Under the pieces are notes generated by a model, which searched no databases, was not told the DNA's origin, and worked only from the letters and a program-made list of their open reading frames with translations. Made by a program: the position numbers and the translations under genes. Below are positions 17,175 through 25,624 of a stretch of DNA of 64,000 nucleotides, in pieces (the stretch's first letter is position 1; every line of letters begins with the position of its first letter). This DNA comes from Ruminococcus_G sp964621905 (GTDB lineage: Bacteria; Bacillota; Clostridia; Lachnospirales; Lachnospiraceae). Location: NCBI GenBank assembly GCA_964621905.1, contig CAZUNG010000005.1:124001-188000 (forward strand). Direction: 5' to 3'.

Positions 17175-19241
17175 GTGGCAAAATATCTTGTGATTGTAGA
17201 ATCACCAGCGAAAGTAAAAACAGTGAAGAAATTCCTGGGAACAAATTATGAAGTTGCTGCTTCATTCGGACATGTGAGGGATTTACCGAAAAGTCAACTC
17301 GGTATTGATATAGAAAATGATTATGAACCGAAATATATTACGATCAGGGGAAAGGGTGAACTGCTGGCGGGTCTCAGAAAGGCAGCCAAGAAGGCCGATA
17401 AGGTATATCTGGCAACTGACCCCGATCGGGAGGGGGAAGCCATATCCTGGCATTTGTCGAAGGCGCTGAAGCTGGAAGACCAGAAAATGCGCAGAATCAC
17501 GTTCAACGAGATAACAAAATCAGCAGTGAAAGAATCAATCAAGCATGCGAGAGATATTGATATGAAGCTGGTGGATGCCCAGCAGGCAAGACGTGTGCTT
17601 GACCGTATGGTTGGTTACAGGATCAGTCCGCTGCTTTGGGCAAAGATCAAGCGCGGGCTGAGTGCAGGCCGTGTGCAGTCGGTTGCACTGCGTATTATTG
17701 GTGACCGCGAAGATGAGATTAATGCATTTATTCCCAAAGAGTACTGGAGCCTGGATGCACAGTTTCAGATAGACGGCGCGAAGAAACCACTGGTAGCCAA
17801 ATTTTATGGGAAAGAGAAAGAAAAAATTGCAATCAACTCCAGGGAAGAGCTGGAAGCGATTCAAAAACAGCTGGAAGGCGTATCGTATCATGTAGCGGAA
17901 GTTAAAAAGGGGGAGCGTGTAAAAAAGGCTCCGCTGCCGTTCACTACGAGTACGCTGCAGCAGGAAGCGGCAAAGACGCTCAATTTTTCTACGCAGAAGA
18001 CAATGCGTTTGGCACAGCAGTTATATGAAGGAATTGATATCAAGGGAAATGGAACCGTCGGTGTTATCTCATACCTGCGTACCGATTCTACAAGGGTTTC
18101 AGATGAAGCCAAAACCCTGGCTTATGAATACATCAGTGAACAGTATGGAAGTGAATATGCCGCCGATGCCGGAGGGCAGGCACAAAAAGGAAACAATAAC
18201 GTGCAGGATGCCCACGAGGCGATCCGGCCAACCGATATCACGAGGCTTCCGGCTATGCTTAAAGAATCTCTGACAAGAGATCAGTTCCGCCTGTATCAAT
18301 TGATCTGGAAGCGCTTTACAGCGAGCCGCATGAATCCGGCGGTCTATGAAACAATTTCTGTAAAGATCGCAGGCGGGGAGTATTTTTTTACGGTTGCTGC
18401 CTCCAGGATTAAGTTCGACGGCTTTATGTCAGTATATGTACAGAGTGACGAGGAAAAAGAAGAGAATAATGCACTTGTGCGCAGCATTGATGAAAATACA
18501 GCACTTGAATTTCAGGATTTTGTAAGTCAGCAGCATTTTACGCAGCCGCCTGCTCATTACACAGAGGCATCTCTTGTCAAAGTGATGGAAGAACTCGGAA
18601 TTGGACGTCCAAGTACGTATGCTCCGACCATTACAACACTGCTGGGAAGACGTTACCTGGTGAAAGAAAATAAAAATCTCTATATGACAGAACTCGGTGA
18701 AGTTGTCAATAATATGATGAAGGATGCATTTCCCAGTATTGTCGATGTGAATTTTACTGCAAATATGGAAGCACTTCTTGACGGTGTCGAAGATGGAAGC
18801 ATCTACTGGAAAACGATCGTCAGGAATTTTTATCCGGATCTCGCACAGGCCGTAGCGGAGGCCGAAAAGGAGCTGGAGGAATATAAGATTGAAGATGAGG
18901 TGACAGATGTCATCTGTGAAGAATGCGGCCGAAATATGGTGATAAAATATGGTCCGCATGGAAGATTTCTCGCATGCCCCGGTTTTCCGGAATGCCGGAA
19001 CACGAAGCCGTATCTGGAAAAGATTGGTGTGAAATGCCCGGTCTGCGGCAAAGAGGTTGTTCTCAGGAAGACGAAGAAGGGACGGAAGTATTACGGATGT
19101 GAGGACAATCCGGAATGTGAATTCATGTCCTGGCAGAAACCGTCTGATCAGCCATGTCCGGAATGCGGCGGTTACATGGTAGAGAAGGGAAATAAACTGG
19201 TATGCCATAATGAACAGTGTGGTTATGTGACGAAAAAATAG
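17175..19241 (+). CDS. topA: DNA topoisomerase I (TopA)
   Basis: The 688-residue type IA topoisomerase relaxes negative supercoils. The TOPRIM domain begins LVIVESPAK and includes the metal site DPDREGEAI. The active-site tyrosine is Tyr300 in ISYLRTDST. Three C-terminal four-cysteine zinc ribbons follow (CEECG...CPGFPEC, CPVCG...CEDNPEC, CPECG...CHNEQC). The start is GTG 17175, preceded by AGGAGG (17164-17169). It closes the comM-dprA-topA unit and is followed by a strong terminator. The window also holds topB, a second type IA enzyme. Confidence 0.98.
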   Translation: MAKYLVIVESPAKVKTVKKFLGTNYEVAASFGHVRDLPKSQLGIDIENDYEPKYITIRGKGELLAGLRKAAKKADKVYLATDPDREGEAISWHLSKALKLEDQKMRRITFNEITKSAVKESIKHARDIDMKLVDAQQARRVLDRMVGYRISPLLWAKIKRGLSAGRVQSVALRIIGDREDEINAFIPKEYWSLDAQFQIDGAKKPLVAKFYGKEKEKIAINSREELEAIQKQLEGVSYHVAEVKKGERVKKAPLPFTTSTLQQEAAKTLNFSTQKTMRLAQQLYEGIDIKGNGTVGVISYLRTDSTRVSDEAKTLAYEYISEQYGSEYAADAGGQAQKGNNNVQDAHEAIRPTDITRLPAMLKESLTRDQFRLYQLIWKRFTASRMNPAVYETISVKIAGGEYFFTVAASRIKFDGFMSVYVQSDEEKEENNALVRSIDENTALEFQDFVSQQHFTQPPAHYTEASLVKVMEELGIGRPSTYAPTITTLLGRRYLVKENKNLYMTELGEVVNNMMKDAFPSIVDVNFTANMEALLDGVEDGSIYWKTIVRNFYPDLAQAVAEAEKELEEYKIEDEVTDVICEECGRNMVIKYGPHGRFLACPGFPECRNTKPYLEKIGVKCPVCGKEVVLRKTKKGRKYYGCEDNPECEFMSWQKPSDQPCPECGGYMVEKGNKLVCHNEQCGYVTKK

Positions 19242-19242
19242 A

Positions 19243-19280
19243 AAAGGGCCGCCAGAGCTGTCGCTTGGCGGCTCTTTCTG
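19243..19280 (+). terminator. Intrinsic terminator after topA
   Basis: A 12-bp stem joins 19243-19254 to 19266-19277, with one G-U pair, and runs into a short T-rich tract. It separates topA from codY. Confidence 0.85.
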
Positions 19281-19335
19281 TAGTGTAATTTGTTGGTATG
19301 ATTAATAAAACAGCCGATAACATTCATGCAATATT

Positions 19336-19350
19336 AATTGTCAGAAATTA
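19336..19350 (+). promoter_or_regulatory. Possible CodY box upstream of codY
   Basis: AATTGTCAGAAATTA matches 12 of 15 positions of the CodY consensus AATTTTCWGAAAATT. It lies about 40 bp upstream of the likely -35 box, so CodY may regulate its own gene. The region is AT-rich and chance matches are possible. Confidence 0.4.
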
Positions 19351-19387
19351 TCAAATAATATGAAAATATATAAGAAATATTATTGAT

Positions 19388-19416
19388 TTTACATTTAATA
19401 TGTGATAAAGTATAAA
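19388..19416 (+). promoter_or_regulatory. Probable codY promoter
   Basis: TTTACA (19388-19393), a 17-base spacer and TATAAA (19411-19416) form a near-consensus promoter 34 bp before the codY start. Confidence 0.6.
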
Positions 19417-19450
19417 TACTATAAGATGCTGGTGCAGGAAAGGAGCGCTA

Positions 19451-20254
19451 ATGAGTGTACAATTACTAGATAAAACTCGAAAAATTAATAAGCTTTTACA
19501 CAATAACAACTCTACTAAAGTAGTCTTTAATGATATCTGTAAGGTGATGATGGAAACCCTGGATTCCAATATTCTGGTCATCAGCCGGAAAGGCAAAGTA
19601 TTGGGAGTCAGCCTTTGTCCGGGAGTGGAAGAAATAACGGAATTGATTGATGACAGTGTAGGAGGATATGTGGATTCTCTGCTGAACGACAGATTTTTAA
19701 GTGTTCTTTCAACGAAGGAGAATGTAAACCTCGAAACACTTGGGTTTGTCAGCAACAATGTCAGCCGTTATCAGGCAATCATCACGCCGATTGATATCGC
19801 CGGAGAACGTTTGGGAACGGTATTTATGTACCGGAGCAATGCACCTTATGATATTGAAGACATCATTGTAAGTGAATACGGCACAACCGTTGTCGGTCTG
19901 GAGATGATGCGTTCTGTCAATGAAGAGAACGCAGAGGAAGCCAGAAAAGTGCAGGTTGTAAAGTCAGCTTTTAACACGCTGTCCTTTTCTGAGATGGAGG
20001 CGATTATCCATATCTTTGACGAGCTGGATGGAAATGAAGGAATTCTGGTTGCAAGTAAAATTGCCGACCGGGTCGGGATCACCCGTTCTGTGATTGTCAA
20101 TGCACTGCGCAAGTTTGAAAGTGCAGGCGTAATCGAATCCAGATCCAGTGGAATGAAAGGAACTTATATTAAAGTACTTAACGATGTGATTTTTGATGAG
20201 CTGGAAGAATTGAAGAACAGTAAAAACGGAAAACACGGAGAAAAATCAATTTAA
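19451..20254 (+). CDS. codY: Global transcriptional regulator CodY
   Basis: CodY senses GTP and branched-chain amino acids and represses genes for nitrogen and amino acid scavenging in rich conditions. The 267 residues comprise an N-terminal GAF domain beginning LLDKTRKINKLL and a C-terminal winged helix-turn-helix with ASKIADRVGITRSVIVNALRK. Length and both domains are normal. An AGGAAAGGAG Shine-Dalgarno precedes ATG 19451. It stands alone between terminators, near guaB, whose pathway makes GTP. Confidence 0.97.
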   Translation: MSVQLLDKTRKINKLLHNNNSTKVVFNDICKVMMETLDSNILVISRKGKVLGVSLCPGVEEITELIDDSVGGYVDSLLNDRFLSVLSTKENVNLETLGFVSNNVSRYQAIITPIDIAGERLGTVFMYRSNAPYDIEDIIVSEYGTTVVGLEMMRSVNEENAEEARKVQVVKSAFNTLSFSEMEAIIHIFDELDGNEGILVASKIADRVGITRSVIVNALRKFESAGVIESRSSGMKGTYIKVLNDVIFDELEELKNSKNGKHGEKSI

Positions 20255-20267
20255 AACGGATCGGCGT

Positions 20268-20312
20268 AATACCGCCTCTGTAACAAAGATTTACAGAGGC
20301 GGTATTCTTTTT
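20268..20312 (+). terminator. Intrinsic terminator after codY
   Basis: A perfect 16-bp stem (20268-20283 with 20291-20306), a seven-base loop and CTTTTT end the codY transcript. Confidence 0.92.
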
Positions 20313-20444
20313 GGGAAAAGGTGCTCATACTATAGAATGTTCCTGAAAAAAATATAAAAAATATAAAAGTGAGAAAACGAGAGATAAAAAGAGTATAAAT
20401 GAGTAAATAAAAATATTAATGCTGATTTATGACAAAAGACAAAG

Positions 20445-20473
20445 TTGCTAAAAATCCGAAGGTTCACTAATAT
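20445..20473 (+). promoter_or_regulatory. groESL promoter
   Basis: TTGCTA (20445-20450), a 17-base spacer and TAATAT (20468-20473) form a good vegetative promoter. The CIRCE operator begins 13 bases after the -10 box. Confidence 0.7.
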
Positions 20474-20485
20474 ATGATTTATCAA

Positions 20486-20512
20486 GTAGCACTCAAATCA
20501 AGTGAGTGCTAA
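20486..20512 (+). promoter_or_regulatory. CIRCE operator (HrcA binding site)
   Basis: The inverted repeat GTAGCACTC-N9-GAGTGCTAA differs from the CIRCE consensus TTAGCACTC-N9-GAGTGCTAA in a single base. CIRCE binds the heat-shock repressor HrcA. Its position just downstream of the promoter means groESL is induced when HrcA is inactive. hrcA itself would lie left of the window near dnaK. Confidence 0.95.
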
Positions 20513-20547
20513 TAAAGCAAAGAGATTAAAAAAGGAGGCAATATAGA

Positions 20548-20820
20548 ATGAAATTAGTACCATTGGGAGACAGAGTTGTATTAAAACAGTTAGTAGCAGA
20601 AGAAACCACAGCATCAGGAATTGTACTGCCTGGACAGGCACAGGAAAAGCCTCAGATGGCAACTGTAGTTGCGGTAGGACCCGGAACTGAAGAAGTAAAA
20701 ATGGAAGTTGCCGTTGACGATCAGGTTGTATTTTCCAAATATGCAGGAACTGAAGTGAAAATCGACGGTGAAGAACTGATCATTATCAAACAGCAGGATA
20801 TCCTGGCTGTAGTTAAATAA
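20548..20820 (+). CDS. groES: Co-chaperonin GroES
   Basis: The 90-residue GroES forms the heptameric lid of the GroEL folding chamber. It begins MKLVPLGDRVVLKQL and contains the mobile-loop segment ETTASGIVLPGQAQEKPQ. An AAAGGAGG Shine-Dalgarno precedes it. groEL follows after 23 bp, and both are under the CIRCE operator. Confidence 0.99.
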   Translation: MKLVPLGDRVVLKQLVAEETTASGIVLPGQAQEKPQMATVVAVGPGTEEVKMEVAVDDQVVFSKYAGTEVKIDGEELIIIKQQDILAVVK

Positions 20821-20843
20821 GAAGACTGGAGGAGTAAAGAATT

Positions 20844-22469
20844 ATGGCAAAAGCAATTAAATTCGGAGCAGAAGCTAGAGCAGCGCTGGAAAGCGGCGTT
20901 AATCAGCTGGCAAACACGGTAAGTGTAACTCTTGGACCGAAAGGAAGAAATGTAGTACTGGATAAGTCATACGGCAATCCGCTGATCACGAACGATGGTG
21001 TTACAATTGCCAAAGAAATTGAGCTGGAAGATGGTTTTGAAAATATGGGTGCCCAGCTGATCCGTGAAGTTGCTTCTAAAACAAACGATGTGGCAGGAGA
21101 TGGTACGACAACAGCAACAGTACTTGCTCAGGCGATGATCAACGAAGGAATCAAGAACCTGGCAGCAGGTGCAAACCCGATCGTACTCAGAAAGGGTATG
21201 AAAAAAGCAACTGATAAAGCAGTTGAAGTAATCGCAGCAATGAGCAAAAAAGTTGACGGTAAAAAACAGATTGCAAGAGTAGCAGCTGTTTCTTCCGGTG
21301 ATGATCAGGTTGGGGAACTTGTTTCCGATGCAATGGAAAAAGTTTCAAATGACGGTGTTATCACAATTGAAGAATCAAAAACCATGCAGACGGAACTGGA
21401 TCTGGTAGAAGGTATGCAGTTTGACAGAGGCTATCTGTCAGCGTATATGTCAACAGATATGGATAAGATGGAAGCAGTTCTGGATAATCCGTATATCCTG
21501 ATCACAGACAAAAAAATCTCCAACATTCAGGATCTGCTCCCGATTCTGGAACAGATCGTAAAATCCGGAAACAAGCTGCTGATTATCGCAGAGGATGTGG
21601 AAGGTGAAGCGCTGACAACTCTGATTGTCAACAAACTGAGAGGCACCTTTGCCGTTGCAGCGGTAAAAGCCCCGGGATATGGCGACAGAAGAAAAGCAAT
21701 GCTCGAAGATATTGCAATCCTGACAGGCGGAAAAGTGATCTCAGAAGAACTCGGACTGGATCTGAAAGAAATCACAATGGATGACCTCGGACAGGCAAAA
21801 TCTGTTAAAGTTAAGAAAGAAAGTACGATCATCGTTGACGGTGCCGGTGATAAAGAAGCAATCAAAGCAAGAGTTAACCAGATCAAGAGTGAGATCGAGA
21901 CAACGACTTCTTCCTTTGATAAAGAAAAATTACAGGAACGTCTTGCAAAACTGGCAGGCGGTGTTGCAGTTATCCGTGTAGGCGCTGCTACAGAGACAGA
22001 AATGAAAGAAGCAAAACTGCGTATGGAAGATGCTCTGGCAGCTACAAGAGCAGCTGTGGAGGAAGGTATCATCGCAGGCGGCGGATCTGCTTACGTACAC
22101 GCGACTGATGAAGTTGCGAAGCTGGCGGAAGAGCTGGATGGAGATGAAAAAACTGGTGCTATGATCATCGTAAAAGCATTGACTTCTCCACTGTATCACA
22201 TCGCAGCAAATGCGGGTCTTGATGGATCTGTCATCGTGAACAAAGTAAAAGAAGCTGAAGAAGGAATCGGTTTTGATGCATACAATGAAGAATATGTGGA
22301 TATGGTAAAAGCCGGAATTCTGGATCCTGTAAAAGTAACAAGAAGTGCTCTGCAGAATGCAACAAGTGTTGCAGCTACGCTTTTGACAACAGAATCTGTG
22401 GTATCTATTATTAAAGAAGACATTCCTCCAATGCCGGCAGGCGGCGGACAGGGAATGGGCATGATGTAA
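20844..22469 (+). CDS. groEL: Chaperonin GroEL
   Basis: The 541-residue Hsp60 folds proteins inside a 14-mer ring with GroES. It has the ATP-binding segments LGPKGRNVVLDKSYG and AGDGTTTATVLAQ, and the usual flexible Gly/Met tail (GGGQGMGMM). Length and motifs are complete. It shares the groES promoter and CIRCE and ends before a strong terminator. Confidence 0.99.
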   Translation: MAKAIKFGAEARAALESGVNQLANTVSVTLGPKGRNVVLDKSYGNPLITNDGVTIAKEIELEDGFENMGAQLIREVASKTNDVAGDGTTTATVLAQAMINEGIKNLAAGANPIVLRKGMKKATDKAVEVIAAMSKKVDGKKQIARVAAVSSGDDQVGELVSDAMEKVSNDGVITIEESKTMQTELDLVEGMQFDRGYLSAYMSTDMDKMEAVLDNPYILITDKKISNIQDLLPILEQIVKSGNKLLIIAEDVEGEALTTLIVNKLRGTFAVAAVKAPGYGDRRKAMLEDIAILTGGKVISEELGLDLKEITMDDLGQAKSVKVKKESTIIVDGAGDKEAIKARVNQIKSEIETTTSSFDKEKLQERLAKLAGGVAVIRVGAATETEMKEAKLRMEDALAATRAAVEEGIIAGGGSAYVHATDEVAKLAEELDGDEKTGAMIIVKALTSPLYHIAANAGLDGSVIVNKVKEAEEGIGFDAYNEEYVDMVKAGILDPVKVTRSALQNATSVAATLLTTESVVSIIKEDIPPMPAGGGQGMGMM

Positions 22470-22497
22470 TGAATGCTGCAGTAAAAGCCTAACATTG

Positions 22498-22546
22498 AAT
22501 CCTGTATCGGAATAAGCCCATGGGGGCATTCCGATACAGGATTTTT
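22498..22546 (+). terminator. Intrinsic terminator after groEL
   Basis: A perfect 16-bp stem joins 22498-22513 to 22528-22543 and is followed by a T-run (22542-22546). Confidence 0.93.
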
Positions 22547-22598
22547 GAGTCCAGGTTTATTCTTTGCATTTTTTGTGGTATACTGCTGATAAAGGCGA

Positions 22599-22627
22599 TT
22601 GACACAGGACTCGATTTTTGTTACACT
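22599..22627 (+). promoter_or_regulatory. guaB promoter
   Basis: TTGACA (22599-22604), a 17-base spacer and TACACT (22622-22627) stand 55 bp before guaB. A second possible extended -10 (TGGTATACT) lies at 22576-22584. The transcribed leader is too short for a purine riboswitch. Confidence 0.65.
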
Positions 22628-22681
22628 AAGGAACAATCAGTAAAAACACGAGTGAACAAGTAAGAAACGGAGGATTGAAAA

Positions 22682-24136
22682 ATGGGAAAAATTATTGGGG
22701 AAGGAATTACTTTTGATGATGTGCTGCTGGTTCCGGCTTATTCAGAAGTGACTCCTAATCTGGTAGATTTATCAACCTGGCTGACAAAAAAAGTAAAGCT
22801 GAATATTCCGATGATGAGTGCAGGAATGGATACTGTAACGGAGCATCGTATGGCAATTGCAATGGCGAGGCAGGGCGGTATAGGGATCATTCATAAGAAT
22901 ATGTCCATTGAACAGCAGGCAGACGAGGTAGACAAAGTAAAACGTTCTGAGAACGGCGTAATCACAGACCCATTTTTCCTTTCACCCGAGCATACACTGG
23001 AGGATGCCAACAATCTGATGGCGAAATTCAGAATTTCCGGTGTTCCGATCACAGAAGGCCGTAAACTTGTTGGTATTATTACGAATCGTGATCTGAAATT
23101 TGAAGAAGATTTTTCCAAAAAGATTAAAGAATCCATGACATCGGAAGGACTGATTACAGCTCCGGAGGGTATCACTCTGGATGAAGCCAAAAGAATCCTT
23201 GCAAAAGCCAGAAAAGAAAAACTGCCGATTGTGGATAAAGATTTCAATCTGAAAGGTCTTATAACGATCAAAGATATTGAAAAACAGATTAAGTATCCGC
23301 TGTCTGCAAAGGATGAGCAGGGACGTCTTCTCTGTGGCGCAGCTGTCGGAATCACGTCGAACTTTATGGAGCGTGTGGATGCACTTGTAAATGCCAGGGT
23401 CGATGTGATTGTGATTGATTCTGCGCACGGACATTCTGCAAATATTCTGAAGACAGTGAGGGACATCAAGGCGAAATACCCGGATCTTCAGGTCATTGCA
23501 GGAAATGTTGCAACAGAAGAAGCGACGAGAGATCTGATCAAAGCCGGTGTTGATGGAGTTAAAGTTGGAATTGGACCGGGTTCTATCTGTACGACACGTG
23601 TTGTAGCCGGTATTGGCGTTCCGCAGATTACTGCCGTTATGGACTGCTATAAAGCTGCTTCTGAATTTGGAATTCCGATTATTGCCGACGGAGGCATCAA
23701 GTATTCCGGTGATATCACAAAAGCGATTGCGGCAGGTGCGAATGTCTGTATGATGGGAAGTATTTTCGCAGGCTGTGATGAGAGTCCTGGAGAATTTGAA
23801 CTGTATCAGGGAAGAAAGTATAAAGTATATCGTGGTATGGGATCGATTGCAGCGATGGAAAATGGAAGCAAGGACCGTTATTTCCAGACGGATGCAAAGA
23901 AACTGGTTCCGGAAGGTGTTGAAGGACGAGTTGCCTATAAAGGTCACGTCGAAGACACTGTATTCCAGCTGATCGGCGGTCTGCGCTCCGGTATGGGCTA
24001 TTGTGGAGCGCCGACGATTCAGGCGCTGATCGAGAACGGAAGATTTGTTAAGATTTCAGCAGCTTCATTGAAAGAATCTCATCCGCATGATATTCATATT
24101 ACGAAAGAGGCTCCAAATTACAGTGTAGATGAATAA
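22682..24136 (+). CDS. guaB: Inosine-5'-monophosphate dehydrogenase GuaB
   Basis: GuaB oxidises IMP to XMP with NAD, the first committed step to GMP. The 484-residue TIM-barrel enzyme has two CBS domains inserted at about residues 95-210 and the catalytic loop GIGPGSICTTRV with Cys303. Further IMP-binding motifs are ADGGIKYSGD and MGSIFAG. Length is normal. It has its own promoter and is followed by a long hairpin. Its product pool is linked to CodY, which senses GTP. Confidence 0.98.
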   Translation: MGKIIGEGITFDDVLLVPAYSEVTPNLVDLSTWLTKKVKLNIPMMSAGMDTVTEHRMAIAMARQGGIGIIHKNMSIEQQADEVDKVKRSENGVITDPFFLSPEHTLEDANNLMAKFRISGVPITEGRKLVGIITNRDLKFEEDFSKKIKESMTSEGLITAPEGITLDEAKRILAKARKEKLPIVDKDFNLKGLITIKDIEKQIKYPLSAKDEQGRLLCGAAVGITSNFMERVDALVNARVDVIVIDSAHGHSANILKTVRDIKAKYPDLQVIAGNVATEEATRDLIKAGVDGVKVGIGPGSICTTRVVAGIGVPQITAVMDCYKAASEFGIPIIADGGIKYSGDITKAIAAGANVCMMGSIFAGCDESPGEFELYQGRKYKVYRGMGSIAAMENGSKDRYFQTDAKKLVPEGVEGRVAYKGHVEDTVFQLIGGLRSGMGYCGAPTIQALIENGRFVKISAASLKESHPHDIHITKEAPNYSVDE

Positions 24137-24142
24137 TTAAGG

Positions 24143-24215
24143 GTAACTGTTCAGGACATCCGCATCTTCCTGACCGCTTTTTCGGTCAAGAAGATGCGCC
24201 GTCCTGAACAGTTAC
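24143..24215 (+). terminator. Long two-tier hairpin after guaB
   Basis: The outer 15-bp stem (24143-24157 with 24201-24215) is perfect. After a small internal loop the inner arms CGCATCTTC and TGACCG pair with CGGTCA and GAAGATGCG around a CTTTTT loop. No T-run follows directly, so it may be a stability element or a mobile inverted repeat as well as a transcription barrier. Confidence 0.6.
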
Positions 24216-24227
24216 AATTACAGAATA

Positions 24228-24275
24228 AAAATGGCGATGGGAATCTGAAGACAAGATTTTTGTCGCCATTTTACG
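24228..24275 (+). terminator. Second hairpin downstream of guaB
   Basis: AAAATGGCGA (24228-24237) pairs with TCGCCATTTT (24263-24272). An inner AATCT/AGATT stem closes part of the loop. It lies just before the amidase gene and could be the actual terminator of guaB. Confidence 0.5.
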
Positions 24276-24298
24276 TAACAGACATAAGAGGAAGACGC

Positions 24299-25036
24299 AT
24301 GGGCAAAAGACGCAGAGGGTATACGAATCAGGGGCGGAGAATGACGAGGCAGCAGAGAATTCGACAGAGAAACAGGGCGATCCTGTTGTTGGTTCTTTCA
24401 GTGCTGGTCATGATTATTGTGGCGGTGGCCGGATACCGGCTGTTATTTTCAAAAAAGGCTGATGCGCAGGGGGCATCAGCGGATGTTTTAAGTGATGAGG
24501 ACTGGGAAGGGGCGCCGCCTCTCGATGTGCAGCTTCTGACGGTCAATGAATATTCAAGACCGGGCATACCTCTTGAGAAAGTAAAGGGAATTGTTGTTCA
24601 TTATACAGCCAATCCGGGAAGTACGGCGCAGGCAAACCGCAATTACTTTGAGGGACTGAAGGATGATCACACGACAAAAGTGAGCAGTCATTTTGTAATC
24701 GGACTGAAAGGGGAGATCATTCAATGCATTCCGAGCTCAGAGATTTCCTATGCATCAAATGACCGCAACAGTGACACACTGTCTATCGAGTGCTGTCATC
24801 CAGATGAGACCGGAAAATTTACGGATGAGACGTATCAATCGCTGGTGAAACTGACTTCCTGGCTTTGCAGCCGCTTCGATGTGCCTGTAAAAGAAGTGAT
24901 CCGTCATTACGATGTAACGGGAAAAGACTGTCCAAAATATTTTGTTGAGAATGAGGATGCGTGGAAGCAGTTTCTGAAAGACGTAACGGCTGCTTTGGAA
25001 GAGCTGAAAAAGGGGAAAGATCATGAATCTGTTTAA
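24299..25036 (+). CDS. Membrane-anchored N-acetylmuramoyl-L-alanine amidase (Amidase_2)
   Basis: The 245-residue product has a very basic N-terminus, one transmembrane helix at about residues 22-43, a short acidic linker, and an Amidase_2/PGRP domain. Candidate zinc ligands are the histidines in VVHYTANPG and IRHYDVTGKDCPKYF plus the cysteine of the latter. It should face outside and cleave the bond between MurNAc and the stem peptide. ATG 24299 follows GAGGAAG closely; an in-frame upstream ATG at 24194 lies within the guaB hairpin and is unlikely. It overlaps yjbQ by 14 bp. Confidence 0.88.
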   Translation: MGKRRRGYTNQGRRMTRQQRIRQRNRAILLLVLSVLVMIIVAVAGYRLLFSKKADAQGASADVLSDEDWEGAPPLDVQLLTVNEYSRPGIPLEKVKGIVVHYTANPGSTAQANRNYFEGLKDDHTTKVSSHFVIGLKGEIIQCIPSSEISYASNDRNSDTLSIECCHPDETGKFTDETYQSLVKLTSWLCSRFDVPVKEVIRHYDVTGKDCPKYFVENEDAWKQFLKDVTAALEELKKGKDHESV

Positions 25037-25427
25037 ACATGAAATTAATGTGGCAGCACCGCAGACAATGGTGAAGATTACAAAATATGTGCGGGAAGAC
25101 CTGAAAAAATCAGGCATCACATCAGGGATCGCAGTGATATTCTGTCCGCATACTACGGCTGGCGTCACGATCAATGAAAATGCAGATCCCGATGTACAGC
25201 GCGATCTGCTGTACGGGTATGAAAAAGTATTTCCGACACAGGACGGAAATTACCGTCATTATGAGGGAAACAGTCATGCTCATATGAAATCATCTGCGAT
25301 GGGGGCGTCAGCCACAGTCATTGTCGATGAAGGAAAATTAATTCTCGGGACGTGGCAGGATATCTATTTCTGCGAGTATGATGGACCCAGATACCGCAAA
25401 TTCTATGTAAAATTTGTAGAAGGTTAG
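25023..25427 (+). CDS. YjbQ family protein (UPF0047)
   Basis: The 134 residues match YjbQ/UPF0047 over their full length, with the conserved FCPHTTAGVTINENADPDV, the metal-site region HYEGNSHAHMKSS, and the tail LGTWQDIYFCEYDGPRYRK. Some members have weak thiamine phosphate synthase activity and can suppress thiE defects, but the real role is not settled. The start overlaps the amidase gene, so the two are co-translated, although no functional link is evident. Confidence 0.9.
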   Translation: MNLFKHEINVAAPQTMVKITKYVREDLKKSGITSGIAVIFCPHTTAGVTINENADPDVQRDLLYGYEKVFPTQDGNYRHYEGNSHAHMKSSAMGASATVIVDEGKLILGTWQDIYFCEYDGPRYRKFYVKFVEG

Positions 25428-25464
25428 GATAATAGGTAATGGATTCTGTTTTTTAGTAATATTA

Positions 25465-25493
25465 TTGCATAATGGCAATTTTTGTTGTAACAT
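25465..25493 (+). promoter_or_regulatory. Possible promoter upstream of the purine pair
   Basis: TTGCAT (25465-25470), a 17-base spacer and TAACAT (25488-25493) could start a leader of about 125 bases that contains two hairpins before the IMP cyclohydrolase gene. Confidence 0.4.
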
Positions 25494-25504
25494 AAGATTA
25501 GTCA

Positions 25505-25558
25505 CTGTACGGCAGAATGCCGTACAGGAAAAACATAAAAGGTCCGTCGGACCTTTTT
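25505..25558 (+). terminator. Tandem hairpins: stem-loop plus intrinsic terminator before the purine pair
   Basis: CTGTACGGCA pairs with TGCCGTACAG around GAA (25505-25527). Then AAAAGGTCC pairs with GGACCTTTT around GTC, running into a T-run (25537-25558). They either end the amidase-yjbQ transcript or act as an attenuator in the leader of the downstream gene. No clear antiterminator pairing is visible. Confidence 0.8.
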
Positions 25559-25624
25559 ATCTTAAAGAAAACAGGGCTTCCGGCGGTTATATCACAGAAG
25601 ATGATTACAAGAAAGGATAAAAAC

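Noticed and set aside
21527..22072. Ser-rich antisense frame opposite groEL
   Set aside because: Low-complexity product caused by the codon bias of groEL on the other strand.
22547..22681. Purine riboswitch before guaB
   Set aside because: The predicted transcript leader is only about 50 bases, too short, and no three-way junction is seen.
22982..23947. Long open frame on the minus strand opposite guaB (about 320 codons)
   Set aside because: guaB is certain on the + strand with all motifs. The antisense frame has no ribosome binding site and an odd composition rich in Cys, His, Asn and Phe.
24194..24298. Extended N-terminus of the amidase
   Set aside because: The extension is read through the hairpins after guaB and lacks a ribosome binding site.
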